From Endomicrobium sp. (lineage in GTDB: Bacteria > Elusimicrobiota > Endomicrobiia > Endomicrobiales > Endomicrobiaceae), in assembly GCA_031264325.1 (NCBI GenBank), contig JAISEE010000033.1, positions 1-64,000 on the forward strand: a stretch of 64,000 bases of DNA, written 5' to 3'. This document shows, piece by piece, positions 48,418 to 57,883 of this stretch. Positions within the stretch are counted from its first letter, which is position 1; each line of letters starts with the position of its first letter. The translations under genes and the position numbers were made by a program. A model generated the notes under the pieces. The model did not search any database and had not been told where the DNA came from. It worked only from the letters and a program-made list of their open reading frames with translations.

Positions 48418-49171
48418 CGTGAAATAAGAGTTATTTTTGTTGATTTGCTTTTTTAATTGTAGTTTGCTCTTGGATGTGCTCTACATTCATTTAACCGTTA
48501 ACCGTAGGATGTTACAGATTTAAATGAAGGTGGAAAAGTAAGTGTTTTTGTTTGCAAAGAAAATGCAAAAGAGTTAAATAAGATTGTGTAGACTCATGTA
48601 TAAAAATTGACTTAATTGGAAATTTTTTAGAATTTCTAGAGTTTTTTAATGCTTTGGTTCATGAGTTTGTAGAATAAAATTTTTTATTTCTTTTTATTTC
48701 TATTAATCTTTATTAAAAAATCAAACAGTAAAAGATTTTAAGTTAGATTTGATAAATAGTAAGACAAAAAAGACAAAATAGTATTGTGTTTTGTCTTACT
48801 ATTTATTTATCAAGCATTTTGTACAGATGGATTATGAGTTTATCTGCAATGGTTTCCAGTCTTTAAATATTCTAATACGGAATGTGCCTAAATACAGTTT
48901 TTATATTAGGTGAGTGTTTTTATTTTTACAAAAATGTTGATTAAACATCATAAAAGATTACGAAAAAGTTGAATGATTTGATTATTATTTGGTTATAAAG
49001 CAAATAATAAACTTGTGTAGTTTCAGCTCAGTTTAAGGTTGATCGTTTTATGTTATAAAAATTTTAGAATGAAACAAGAATTTTAAAGTCGTTTTTTAAA
49101 ATAGTTTATAATTTCTCTAAGAGTCCTGAGGTTTTAACAGCACTTTAACGGTGAAAGAAAAGATATACTAA
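48418..49171. other. Spacer between pal and the TonB/TolA-like gene
   Basis: No intact gene. A 25-codon piece at about 48513-48590 (DLNEGGKVSVFVCKENAKEL) looks protein-like and ends at a TAG, so a gene may have decayed here. In many bacteria tolQ and tolR lie in this neighbourhood, but I cannot match the fragment to either. The long inverted repeat at 48752-48806 is listed separately. Confidence 0.4.
48752..48806. repeat. Inverted repeat, 18-bp perfect arms
   Basis: Arms ATAAATAGTAAGACAAAA (48752-48769) and its exact complement (48789-48806) flank a 19-base spacer. A transcript would form a long stable hairpin. It may be a terminator for pal transcripts, though only mixed AT follows, or the remnant of a mobile element end. 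Confidence 0.75.
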
Positions 49172-49936
49172 ATGTTAAAAGTAAATATTTTTTTTTCGTG
49201 TTTTATTGTTTCAATATCGTTGCACGTATTGCTTTTTTTCTTTATTTTTTGTGGAAAAAAACCATCAGTCTATTTTTTTACACCGATAGAAGTTATGTTT
49301 TTTTCTCAAAACCAAAATATATCGTCAACTGAAGAAATTTATGTCAATAATGCCAAAAATGCGAGCGACATTAAAGAATCGGATGAAAGTATTAAAGAAC
49401 AAGTAAAAGAAATTGTTAAAACAAAAGATAGTGTTTTTGCAAAAAAAAATACTTTTAAAAAAGAAAAATATGTATATGTAGAAAAAAATAATAAGGATAA
49501 AAGTATAAAAAATACAAAAAAAACTGAATTTGTGAAAAAAGTCTCATCTAAATCATCTGCCTTGACTGAAGTTGCACAATCTTTGAAATCTGACGTTTTA
49601 TCTAGTGCTAACGGTGGTTCTTCTCTATATACAGGAACTTTTTTTGATAATAATAGCTTTAAGTATCCTTATTACAAAAAGCAAATAATAAGAAAAGTGG
49701 AAGCTCAATGTCGCTGGGTTGAAAGTTATGATGACGGTTTAAGAGTTTTGTTTTATTTTAAAATAAATAGAGATGGTTCCGTTGGTGATATATTGGTAAA
49801 AGAATCTTCAGGTAATGAAGGTTATGATAAAAATGCTTTATATGCAATACGTAGAGCATCTCCATTTTTAGAACTTCCGGAAGGGTATGAATGTGAGACT
49901 TTGGGAGTTTTTTTTGAATTTAACATTAAACATTAA
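49172..49936 (+). CDS. TonB/TolA-like energy-transducing protein
   Basis: Encodes 254 residues. One N-terminal membrane anchor (about 6-26, SCFIVSISLHVLLFFFIF) is followed by a Lys/Glu/Ser-rich periplasmic spacer (about 45-140, many KK and KE pairs) and a C-terminal TonB/TolA domain (about 165-254: IIRKVEAQCRWVES, VLFYFKINRDGSVGDILVKESSGNEGYDKNA, AIRRASPFLELPEGYECETLGVFFEF). It would transmit proton-motive force from an ExbBD/TolQR motor to the outer membrane. Placement between pal and tolB (25 bases before tolB) suggests a TolA role. The domain family alone does not distinguish TonB from TolA, and no TolQ or TolR gene lies nearby. Confidence 0.8.
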   Translation: MLKVNIFFSCFIVSISLHVLLFFFIFCGKKPSVYFFTPIEVMFFSQNQNISSTEEIYVNNAKNASDIKESDESIKEQVKEIVKTKDSVFAKKNTFKKEKYVYVEKNNKDKSIKNTKKTEFVKKVSSKSSALTEVAQSLKSDVLSSANGGSSLYTGTFFDNNSFKYPYYKKQIIRKVEAQCRWVESYDDGLRVLFYFKINRDGSVGDILVKESSGNEGYDKNALYAIRRASPFLELPEGYECETLGVFFEFNIKH

Positions 49937-49960
49937 GATTGAAAAAGTTGGATAATAATA

Positions 49961-51265
49961 ATGAAAAAATATATTTTTTCTTTTTTTACGCTTTTGTGTT
50001 GTTTTTCATTAGTCTATGCTCAAAATGATGTATATTTATCTCTATCCTGTCCAAGTAAAAGAAGAACAGATATTGCTATAGATACTTTTATCCCTTTAGA
50101 TAAAAGTATAAATTCAGTAAAATATGCAAAACTCTTTAAAGACATAATACAAAATGATCTCATTCTTTCAAGATATTTTAATATAATACAAGAAGCTCCG
50201 GAGAATTCTGACACTAATATAAGTGAAAAGTTGTCATATTTTGCAAAATTGTGTGCATTAGTTTTTCTTAATGCTACGGTATTTTCAAATGGCGACAGCA
50301 TAGCTATTGAACTGAAAATGTTTGACGTTGAGTCTGGTGAAGTAATTTGGAGCGGTAGTTATAAAGGAGAAAGTTTTAATTATAGATATATGGCTCATAA
50401 GGTAAGCGATGAAATAGTAAAAAAAATTATCGGAGATACGGGTGTGGCTTGTACAAAAATAGTTTTTGCAAACAACAGCACAAAGCACAAAGAACTTTAC
50501 ATTATAGATTACGATGGTTATAATATTCGCAGACTTACAAGTGATAATAAAATAAATATCCTTCCTAGGTGGTCTCCAAACGGAGAGATGATAATTTATA
50601 CAAGTTATTTGTACAATAATCCTGATTTATTTTATTTAAATATTACAAAAAACAGGCGTGGAATTATTTCAAAATATCAAGGCTTGAATGCGACGGGTGT
50701 TTTTTCTCCAGATGGCAGTAAAATATTGCTTACTTTATCAAGGGGAAATTTTCCGAACTTATATCTTATAAACACTGCAGGGGAAATTCTTCAGAAATTA
50801 ACTGCAGGTGCTTGTATAGATACAAGTCCGTCTTTTGCCCCAAATGGACATGAAATAGTTTTTATTTCAGACAGAGAAGGATATCCTCAACTTTACATAA
50901 TGAGTTTGGATGATGGAAGTGTTAGAAAACTTACCACAAATGGTTTTTGCGATTCCCCTGCATGGTCACCGCGGGGCGATAAAATTGTTTTTACGATGAG
51001 GCGTGGCGGAAGTGATTATAATTTATATATCTATGATTTGTCTGTGGCTAAAATAACAAGACTTACTGGCAATCAGGGAAAAAATGAAAACCCATCATGG
51101 TCTCCAGATGGCAGATTTGTAACGTTTTGTTCAAACAGATCTGGAAAAAACGAAATTTATGTTATGGCTATAGATGGTTCGGGCACGAGGAAGCTTATGG
51201 AAATACCTGAAAATTCTTACACTCCATCATGGTCTCCTATTTTAGATAAGCAAAAGAGGCTATAG
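49961..51265 (+). CDS. tolB: TolB periplasmic beta-propeller protein
   Basis: Encodes 434 residues, normal for TolB. A signal peptide (1-20, FFTLLCCFSLVYAQN) is followed by an N-terminal domain (about 25-160) and a six-bladed propeller with repeats of the form SPNGE, SPDGSK, APNGHE, SPRGDK and SPDGR preceded by aromatic W/F residues (RWSPNG, VFSPDG, SFAPNG, AWSPRG, SWSPDG). TolB binds Pal and acts in outer-membrane constriction and integrity. Co-directional with the TonB/TolA-like gene 25 bases upstream. The next gene (membrane PHP protein) may begin on the base right after its stop. Confidence 0.95.
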   Translation: MKKYIFSFFTLLCCFSLVYAQNDVYLSLSCPSKRRTDIAIDTFIPLDKSINSVKYAKLFKDIIQNDLILSRYFNIIQEAPENSDTNISEKLSYFAKLCALVFLNATVFSNGDSIAIELKMFDVESGEVIWSGSYKGESFNYRYMAHKVSDEIVKKIIGDTGVACTKIVFANNSTKHKELYIIDYDGYNIRRLTSDNKINILPRWSPNGEMIIYTSYLYNNPDLFYLNITKNRRGIISKYQGLNATGVFSPDGSKILLTLSRGNFPNLYLINTAGEILQKLTAGACIDTSPSFAPNGHEIVFISDREGYPQLYIMSLDDGSVRKLTTNGFCDSPAWSPRGDKIVFTMRRGGSDYNLYIYDLSVAKITRLTGNQGKNENPSWSPDGRFVTFCSNRSGKNEIYVMAIDGSGTRKLMEIPENSYTPSWSPILDKQKRL

Positions 51266-52615
51266 ATAAAATTTTTAAGTTCATTTAAATCTTTAACGAT
51301 TATTCTTTTCTTGATAATAATATCTAGTTTTATTTTTCATTATCCTATACATCTTTATGATTTAGCGACAGGTTTTAAAACTCCAGAGTTTTCAATATCA
51401 TGGCCTGTTATAAGGATTTTTACAGAACCATTTTATTCTTTTTCTTTTTATGTTTTAACTTTAAATAAACTTTTCTATAAACCTGTAATAGTTTCTTGGT
51501 TTTTATGGATATTGTGCATAGTTTTAACCTATTGTTTTTTTATTAAGAAAACTGCTTATAAAATCGTATATAATATTATCTATTCGTTGGCTTTTTTTAT
51601 AGCATTACTTTCTTTTATTATTCTAATACCTATCCCTGGTCCAAAGCTTTTAAAACCTAAAGGCTATATTTCTATTGATACTCATTCTCACACAATAAGC
51701 TCTCATGATGGCGTAGCTTCTACAATGATAAGTTTAAAAACTCATTTACTGCAAGGTATTGATGTGTTTTTTAACACAGAGCATAACCATACAATGGGAT
51801 TTGCCAAATTTCCTGAATACGCAAAGCTTAAGACTGTCTATCCTGGTATGCAAATTCAAACAAGAGATGACATTTCAATTGTTTTGTTATCGTCAAAAGA
51901 ATTTGACGGCCGATATTATAAAAATTTGAGCTTAGTTGATATAGTAAAAAAAGCTCATGACAACAATATATTTGTTATAATGCCTCATTGGTGGAAATGG
52001 CATAAATATACATTTGAAGAACTCAAAAATTTTGGAATAGATGGTTTTGAAATTTATAATTGTGGATATAGAAATTTTGATAAAAATGAACAAAAAGTCT
52101 TAATAAGCTTTGCGAAAGAAAATAATTTAATAATGCTGGGTGTTACGGATTGGCATGGATGGGGATATATGTCTGATGTTTGGACTATTATGGAAGGTAC
52201 ATCATTAGAAAGTATTGAAAATCTGTTTACAAAAAAATTTAATACTAAAGTTATTTTGTACAGAAGAGAACAGTCAGGCTCTCTTATAAGGTTTATTTTT
52301 GAACCTTTTTCCTTTTTTTATTACTATATAAATGATATAGATTTTAAGTATTTAGTATCTCTTATTGTTTGGATTATCGCACTATTTTTAATTTTTAGAA
52401 GCTATTTTTTAAAATACTTAATGAGGTTTTTTGCTTTATTTATGACCATTGCCTATGCTTGTGGAGTGATTTATTTTTACGTAATTACAAGAAGTGTTAT
52501 CAATACAAACACAATTGTAATGAAGTTAGTTGTGCCGGTTATGGTATGTTTGTGCGTTTTATGGTTTATTTTGTGGAGAGTTAGTGGAGAACAAAAATCT
52601 GTAAAATTTTTTTAA
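51266..52615 (+). CDS. Membrane-bound PHP-domain (metallo-phosphoesterase-like) protein
   Basis: About 449 residues if translated from the ATA at 51266, or 434 from the TTG at 51311. N-terminal helices (roughly residues 10-30, 55-80, 85-120) precede a PHP hydrolase domain with metal ligands SIDTHSHTISSHDG, FFNTEHNH, MPHWWKWHKY and GVTDWHGWGY. Two or three helices end the protein. The PHP domain suggests a phosphoesterase acting at the membrane; substrate unknown. AAGAGG ends six bases before the ATA, and the extra residues (KFLSSFKSLTIILFL) make a natural basic-plus-hydrophobic N-terminus. The original start was therefore probably ATG at 51266, now ATA. It is either translated from ATA or weakly from the downstream TTG. 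Immediately follows tolB. Confidence 0.7.
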   Translation: MKFLSSFKSLTIILFLIIISSFIFHYPIHLYDLATGFKTPEFSISWPVIRIFTEPFYSFSFYVLTLNKLFYKPVIVSWFLWILCIVLTYCFFIKKTAYKIVYNIIYSLAFFIALLSFIILIPIPGPKLLKPKGYISIDTHSHTISSHDGVASTMISLKTHLLQGIDVFFNTEHNHTMGFAKFPEYAKLKTVYPGMQIQTRDDISIVLLSSKEFDGRYYKNLSLVDIVKKAHDNNIFVIMPHWWKWHKYTFEELKNFGIDGFEIYNCGYRNFDKNEQKVLISFAKENNLIMLGVTDWHGWGYMSDVWTIMEGTSLESIENLFTKKFNTKVILYRREQSGSLIRFIFEPFSFFYYYINDIDFKYLVSLIVWIIALFLIFRSYFLKYLMRFFALFMTIAYACGVIYFYVITRSVINTNTIVMKLVVPVMVCLCVLWFILWRVSGEQKSVKFF

Positions 52616-52725
52616 ATAAGGTTTTATCGCTTGGTTGATATAATTTTAATTATTCAACAAAAAGTGCTTTTTAACTAGTGTGCCTTGTGTATGTTTGGTT
52701 AAATTTTTATAAGCAAAAAAGGGAT

Positions 52726-52734
52726 GGGGGGGGG
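52726..52734 (+). promoter_or_regulatory. Poly-G (9 G) tract overlapping the pfkA ribosome-binding site
   Basis: Nine G end four bases before the pfkA ATG at 52739 and are the only Shine-Dalgarno-like sequence there. An in-frame ATG at 52724 precedes the run (ATGGGGGGGGGATTT), so a one-base slip would throw that upstream start out of frame and change the Shine-Dalgarno spacing. Confidence 0.7.
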
Positions 52735-52738
52735 ATTT

Positions 52739-53701
52739 ATGGCAAAAAGATTAGGCATTATAACTTCCGGTGGTGATGCTCCAGGTATGAACGCTGCTCT
52801 TAGAGCCGTAGTCAGACATGGGATTGCTTTAGGGTATTCAATAATAGGCATAAAGAGAGGATTTAAAGGACTTCTTGATAATGAATACATAAATCTTACT
52901 GCCCGTTCTGTTAGTGGCATAATAAATTCAGGCGGGACAATACTTCATACTGGAAGATGTTTCGAGATGAAAACAAAAGCAGGCATGAACAGATCTATTA
53001 AAGCTATAAAAGATCTTGAGTTAAGCGGTTTAATAATTATTGGCGGCGATGGATCTTTGGCTGCAGGTGACATTTTATCAAAAAAAGGCATAAAGATTAT
53101 GAATATAGCGGCTTCAATAGATAATGATATTTATGGAACTGATGAAACAATAGGTTATGACACAGCTTTAAATATTGCAGTTGAATCTATAGATAAAATA
53201 AGGGATACGGCTACAAGTCACGAAAGAATTTTTATTGTTGAAATTATGGGCAGAGAGCATGGCTTTTTAACGGCTGATGTAGGTCTTGCTGCAGGCTGTG
53301 AGTTTATAATAGTGCCAGAGATGGAAACGGACTTACGTAAACTTGTAAAAGAACTTAAAGAGGGAAAAGAAAAAGGAAAAACTTCAGAAATTATAGCTTA
53401 TGCTGAAGGTTGTGGTTCTTCTTACACGTTTGCAAGCAAAATTGAGAAGCTTACTGGGCTTGAGGTAAGAGTGAGTGCATTGGGATATATACAGCGTGGT
53501 GGGCGACCTACGGCAAGGACAAGAATACTTGCTTCAAGATTTGGTTATATGGCAGTAGATTTGTTTCATAAAGGAGAAAAAAATAAGCTTGTTGGAATAA
53601 CAAAAGGAGCTGTTTCTGTTATACCAATAAGCCTGGCTGTAAGCAAAGAAAAAAAGTTTAATGATAAGACGTTTAAAGTCTTAAAAACCTTGTCAGGTTA
53701 G
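52739..53701 (+). CDS. pfkA: 6-phosphofructokinase
   Basis: Encodes 320 residues, the size of ATP-dependent bacterial PfkA, which phosphorylates fructose 6-phosphate in glycolysis. Motifs: LGIITSGGDAPGMNAALRAVV, GTILHTGR, the nucleotide-binding GGDGS, the catalytic SIDNDIYGTDETIGYDTA, EIMGREHGF, and RVSALGYIQRGGRPTARTR. Gly in GGDGS and no Lys before the TIDND-like motif favour ATP rather than pyrophosphate as donor. I start at ATG 52739 (MAKRLGIITSGG); a longer start at 52724 would add MGGGF encoded by the poly-G tract. Confidence 0.95.
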   Translation: MAKRLGIITSGGDAPGMNAALRAVVRHGIALGYSIIGIKRGFKGLLDNEYINLTARSVSGIINSGGTILHTGRCFEMKTKAGMNRSIKAIKDLELSGLIIIGGDGSLAAGDILSKKGIKIMNIAASIDNDIYGTDETIGYDTALNIAVESIDKIRDTATSHERIFIVEIMGREHGFLTADVGLAAGCEFIIVPEMETDLRKLVKELKEGKEKGKTSEIIAYAEGCGSSYTFASKIEKLTGLEVRVSALGYIQRGGRPTARTRILASRFGYMAVDLFHKGEKNKLVGITKGAVSVIPISLAVSKEKKFNDKTFKVLKTLSG

Positions 53702-53808
53702 TCAGTAATATATAAAATTGTTATACTAAGTGAAGTAAATTATGCTTTATATGGTTTTTACTTTAAATTATTTTGTTTTGCGATTTGAATATTTTAAAGG
53801 AAGAAAAG

Positions 53809-54972
53809 ATGAATGATGTTTTTGAAAAGATCAAACGTGGAACAAGCGAAATTATTTCTATTGAAGAATTTAAAAAAAAGCTTTTTTTAGAAAGAAAATT
53901 GAGAATAAAATTTGGTGTTGATCCGACTGTTTCTGATTTGCATTTAGGTCATACTGTAGTTATTAATAAATTAAAAACTTTTCAAGATTTAGGTCATCAA
54001 GTAATATTTTTGATAGGTGATTTTACCGCAAGAATTGGTGATCCTTCTGGTAGATCTGAAACTCGTCCTATTATCACCGAAGAACAGATTCAAAATAATA
54101 TCAAAACATATACTGACCAGGTTTTTAAAATTTTAAATAAAGAAAAAACTGAAATCGCTTACAACAATAGTTGGCTGGGGACGCTTGGAGTAAATGGACT
54201 TTTTAATCTTGTTGCAAAAAGCACGGTGTCACAAATGCTTGCTAGGGACGATTTTGAAAAGCGTTATAAGGAAGATAGATCTATAAGCGTAACAGAATTT
54301 TTGTATCCTTTGCTTCAGGCATATGATTCTGTAGTGTTAAAGGCTGATGTTGAACTTGGCGGAACTGATCAAAAATTTAATTTGCTCTTAGGAAGACAGA
54401 TTCAAAGGGATTATGGAATAAAAGAGCCTCAAGTAGTAATTACTATGCCTCTTTTGGAAGGTATAGATGGAGTCAGAAAAATGTCAAAGTCTTATAATAA
54501 TTATATAGCATTAAACGATACTCCAAGAAACATGTTTGGAAAGATAATGTCAATTTCAGATAAGCTTATGTATAAGTATTACAATCTTCTTACTCAAGAT
54601 GATTTAAATCTTGTTAAAGCTATGCATCCTAAAGAGGCAAAAATTGTTTTGGCTGGTAAAATTGTTGAAAAATATCATGGCAAAGAGGTTGGTTTAAAAG
54701 AGAAAAAAGAGTTCAATAAAGTGTTTGCCAAGAAAGGCACTCCTGAAAATATAGAAAAATATTTAATTTGTAACATGACATTATCAAAAGTGTCAGAACT
54801 TCTTTTTAAAAGTGGCATGGTTTCAAGTAAAAATGAAGCAAGGCGATTTATAGAGCAAGGTGGAGTAAAAATAAATTCTCAAAAAGTTGAAAGAGATTTA
54901 ATAGTTGATTTTTCCAAGCCATTTATATTACAAGCTGGTAAGAGAAGATTTAAGAAAATAGTAAAGAAATAA
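53809..54972 (+). CDS. tyrS: Tyrosyl-tRNA synthetase
   Basis: Encodes about 387 residues of the class I TyrRS family. The HIGH-type motif is HLGH (about 45-48) in [30 protein letters not shown] follows, then [15 protein letters not shown] (tyrosine site) and the KMSKS motif in [13 protein letters not shown]. The C-terminal S4 RNA-binding domain has [32 protein letters not shown] start at ATG 53809 because AAAGGA sits seven bases upstream; a TTG at 53773 would add twelve unconserved residues. It follows pfkA by about 100 bases. Confidence 0.96.
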   Translation: MNDVFEKIKRGTSEIISIEEFKKKLFLERKLRIKFGVDPTVSDLHLGHTVVINKLKTFQDLGHQVIFLIGDFTARIGDPSGRSETRPIITEEQIQNNIKTYTDQVFKILNKEKTEIAYNNSWLGTLGVNGLFNLVAKSTVSQMLARDDFEKRYKEDRSISVTEFLYPLLQAYDSVVLKADVELGGTDQKFNLLLGRQIQRDYGIKEPQVVITMPLLEGIDGVRKMSKSYNNYIALNDTPRNMFGKIMSISDKLMYKYYNLLTQDDLNLVKAMHPKEAKIVLAGKIVEKYHGKEVGLKEKKEFNKVFAKKGTPENIEKYLICNMTLSKVSELLFKSGMVSSKNEARRFIEQGGVKINSQKVERDLIVDFSKPFILQAGKRRFKKIVKK

Positions 54973-56249
54973 GAAATAATTTTTCAAATTAAATTGAATT
55001 AATTTGTTGAACAGAATTAATATTATTTTCGCATTGTCGTTGTCTCTGGGTTTAGTTAAAGACTTTTTTACTATTCGTTAACACGTATCTCATGGTAGAG
55101 AGTCTCGCCGTTAGGAGTTTGTTATGTTATCATTGTTAAGTGGAGATCGCAAGAGGCGTTTGTGAAGAAAACGTGCATTCTGTAAAAAGATAAAAATTAT
55201 GTTGTAAAATTAGGATATTTAAAAATCGTTTATTTAAATTTTTTAAATCAGAAGTAGTTTTTTTTGGAAAAAAGATGGTTAACACATTTTTGAGCTGACT
55301 AAAAAAATCAAAAAAAACAGAACATTATTATATATTGTTTGAATTTTTAAAGTTGAAGTTATGATTATTTTAGATACAGCATCTTCAAAAGAAAAGGTAA
55401 TAAATTAAGAGAACGTTGAATTATGTAAAAAATTTATATGCCATCTAGAAACAAAGAAGAAGTATTTACTTTGCATTGTGTAATGGAAGGGGTGGGTGGC
55501 TTTGCAATATTATGAAGCATTTTTATACAGGTAAGTTCTATTTATATTTTAATAATTTTTAATATTGAGGATATATGTAAGAACCGAGATAAGTCAGTTG
55601 TGGTTTTTGTAAATAAAAAGTTGTAATGTGATGGTTAAATTATAAAAAATTTAAGTAAACCATAGGAGTGATAAAGTATCTTGATTTTTTTAGATTAAAA
55701 AGATAAGCGAAACAAGGAAAGATATTAAACGTTTATAAATGAAAAATTATTGAGAATACATACATTTACTAAAGATTATGATATAAGTTTAAAAATGTTT
55801 GAATTAGCGAAAGGAAAGTTCCATAAATATCAACAAAGAGCATAACTACGGATATTGTCAAAACAATACTTGTCAGTGATAATATAATGCCGTATTATGT
55901 GGCAAGGATTTTGAAAGAATTTTTTTGAAGTATTGGATTATGCTTTATCTGGACGATATGATGGCGTTACTGTAGAGACTGTCAACTAGACTTCTTTTTA
56001 AGAATTTTGCTGTTAACTCTAAATATAAAAATTTTTACAAAGATGACGAATTGTAAGATATTTTGCAGTCTTATTACATAACGTATGTTATTACGATGCA
56101 TATATTTTAAAGGTTTTAAAAACTTATAAAATGAGATTGTCACTATTTCGTTTTTGAAGACTTATTGACGATGTTTATACTTTTGCATTATTGCTTGAGA
56201 TATTTGACAAGAGACTAGTGAATTTAAAATAAATTTTCTCAAGCAAAAA

Positions 56250-56720
56250 AAGCGGATTATTCCCGAAAATTATGGCGAGTGTATAGTGTTAACTATAATG
56301 GCAACGGTTTTATTTCTCAAAAAATTGAAATTGTTTTAAAATTTGCTTTGACGTGATCGTGGATTTATCTAAACGTTGTTAATTTAGACAGTTTAGATAA
56401 TAAAAATATGGAAAGATATGATTGATTTCGATAAAACAAATTTTAAATACATGTCTGCATTTGCAAAAGATTACACTAAAGTTGCATTTTAGGATATAAA
56501 GATTTTGATAATAAAATAGTTTCTTTTAGAGTTAAATCAGGAAGTCGTGAAGAAAAAAAGATTTTTAGTTCAAGATTTGGGTAAAATTTCATGGGTAAAA
56601 TTTCAAAGGCATGTTTGAAATACGAGATAACTAAAGTTTATGCTAAAATTTTGACAAGAGTCATTGTTTAAGTATGCTATTTGTAAGTCTGTTCCTAAAG
56701 AGATTGAAAAATAAAATGGA
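56250..56720 (+). pseudogene. Decayed plus-strand gene, family uncertain
   Basis: Several short frames with protein character, broken by stops and shifts: KADYSRKLWRVYSVNYNG, NKIVSFRVKSGSREEKK, and SLFKYAICKSVPKEIEK. The stretch FRVKSGSR resembles the FEVKSGSR active-site segment of the DUF2779 nuclease at 38982, and a similar-length lead-in precedes it, so a decayed nuclease of that kind is possible. The resemblance is short and may be chance. Confidence 0.3.
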
Positions 56721-56850
56721 TCTATTGTTGAGTGGTTTTTTTCAAGGACCTTTGAATATGTTCAACATAGCAAACATCTCCAGTTGATATGAGACATGGA
56801 ATACTACTCGATAGAGTCCTTATGTTGAGATTTTATTTACATGAAGGTGT

Positions 56851-56880
56851 TGTGTATACATTGAATGTGTATACATTGAA
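56851..56880 (+). repeat. 15-bp direct tandem repeat
   Basis: Two exact copies of TGTGTATACATTGAA lie head to tail in the decayed spacer. This is likely a recent slippage duplication with no sign of function. Confidence 0.85.
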
Positions 56881-57037
56881 ATTGATTTTAGATGCAAAAA
56901 GATAAAGTTGTAGACTCGAAAGATATTGGACTTGACATTAAACGAAAGTTGGAAAAAAAGTTTACATTATATAAGGAGTTCAAGCGTATAAGCATTAAGT
57001 ATATTTATTATATATATTAAAAAAGGTGAGGGAGAAA

Positions 57038-57883
57038 ATGTACAAAATTGTACGAAAGAAAGAAATTGGAAGTAAAGTTCATAATCTTGAAATTTATGCC
57101 CCTGAAATTGCAAAAAATGCAAAAGCAGGACAATTTGTAATATTTAGAATTGATGAAAAAGGGGAAAGAGTTCCTCTGACAATTGTGGAAACAAGCCTAC
57201 AAGAAGGCTTGGTAAGGGTAATATTTCAAGAAGTTGGCAAAAGCACAACTCACTTGGCATCCCTTTGTGAGGGTGATTCTATTATGGATTTTGTAGGACC
57301 ATTGGGACATCCAACTGTCATAAAATATTATGGTACAGTTGTAGCTGTTGCCGGTGGGGTAGGGGTAGCAGAGCTTTTGCCTGTTATAAAAGGGCTAAGA
57401 ATAGCAGGAAATAAAGTTATTACAATAGTAGGCGCGAGATGTAAAGATTTAATTATACTTGAAGATGAGCTTAAACAAGAAAGCAATGCTTTATTTTTTA
57501 CTACAAATGATGGGAGCTGTGGGGTTAAAGGTTTTGTAACTGATGTTTTAAAAGAAGTTATTGACATGCAAAAAGTAAATATAGTTTATGCCATAGGACC
57601 TGTTTCTATGATGAAAGCAGTATCGGAACTTACTAGAGAAAAATATATAGAAACTGTAGTTTCTCTGAACCCAATTATGCTAGATGGCACCGGTATGTGT
57701 GGGGCTTGTAGGGTTACCGTGAATGGTAAGACAAAGTTTGCTTGTGTAAGCGGGCCTGAATTTGACGCACACTCTATTCATTGGGATGAACTTTCTTCAC
57801 GTTTAAATTCTTTTAAAGATTTAGAGAAAATTTCATGTGATAATTTTACTATTCGGAGGGAATGCAAATGTCGCAAAAGGTAA
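57038..57883 (+). CDS. NfnA/SudB-type ferredoxin-NADP reductase subunit
   Basis: Encodes about 281 residues of the dihydroorotate-dehydrogenase-electron-transfer-like flavoprotein family. An N-terminal FAD-binding barrel has AKAGQFVIFRIDEKGERVPLTI. An NAD(P)-binding part contains AVAGGVGVAELLPVIKGL and IVGARCKDLIILEDEL. A C-terminal 2Fe-2S cluster site has GTGMCGACRVTV, then FACVSGPEFDAHSIHWDEL. With the next gene it forms the NfnAB/sulfide-dehydrogenase-like complex that couples ferredoxin, NADH and NADPH pools. Start at ATG 57038 (MYKIVRKKEIGS) with GAGGGAG just upstream; a GTG at 57026 is less likely. It overlaps the next gene by 16 bases. Confidence 0.85.
   Translation: MYKIVRKKEIGSKVHNLEIYAPEIAKNAKAGQFVIFRIDEKGERVPLTIVETSLQEGLVRVIFQEVGKSTTHLASLCEGDSIMDFVGPLGHPTVIKYYGTVVAVAGGVGVAELLPVIKGLRIAGNKVITIVGARCKDLIILEDELKQESNALFFTTNDGSCGVKGFVTDVLKEVIDMQKVNIVYAIGPVSMMKAVSELTREKYIETVVSLNPIMLDGTGMCGACRVTVNGKTKFACVSGPEFDAHSIHWDELSSRLNSFKDLEKISCDNFTIRRECKCRKR

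Larger units (their letters stand above)
54973..57037. other. Decayed spacer, 2.1 kb, with coding remnants
   Basis: No intact gene. Protein-like pieces in plus-strand frames broken by stops include ILRIHTFTKDYDISLKMFEL (about 55745), FEVLDYALSGRYDGVTVE (about 55926), ADYSRKLWRVYSVNYNGNGF (about 56250), and ILGYKDFDNKIVSFRVKSGS (about 56490). At least one sizeable gene seems to have decayed here. A 15-bp direct repeat lies at 56851-56880. The end carries the ribosome-binding site of the flavoprotein gene (GAGGGAG). Confidence 0.5.
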
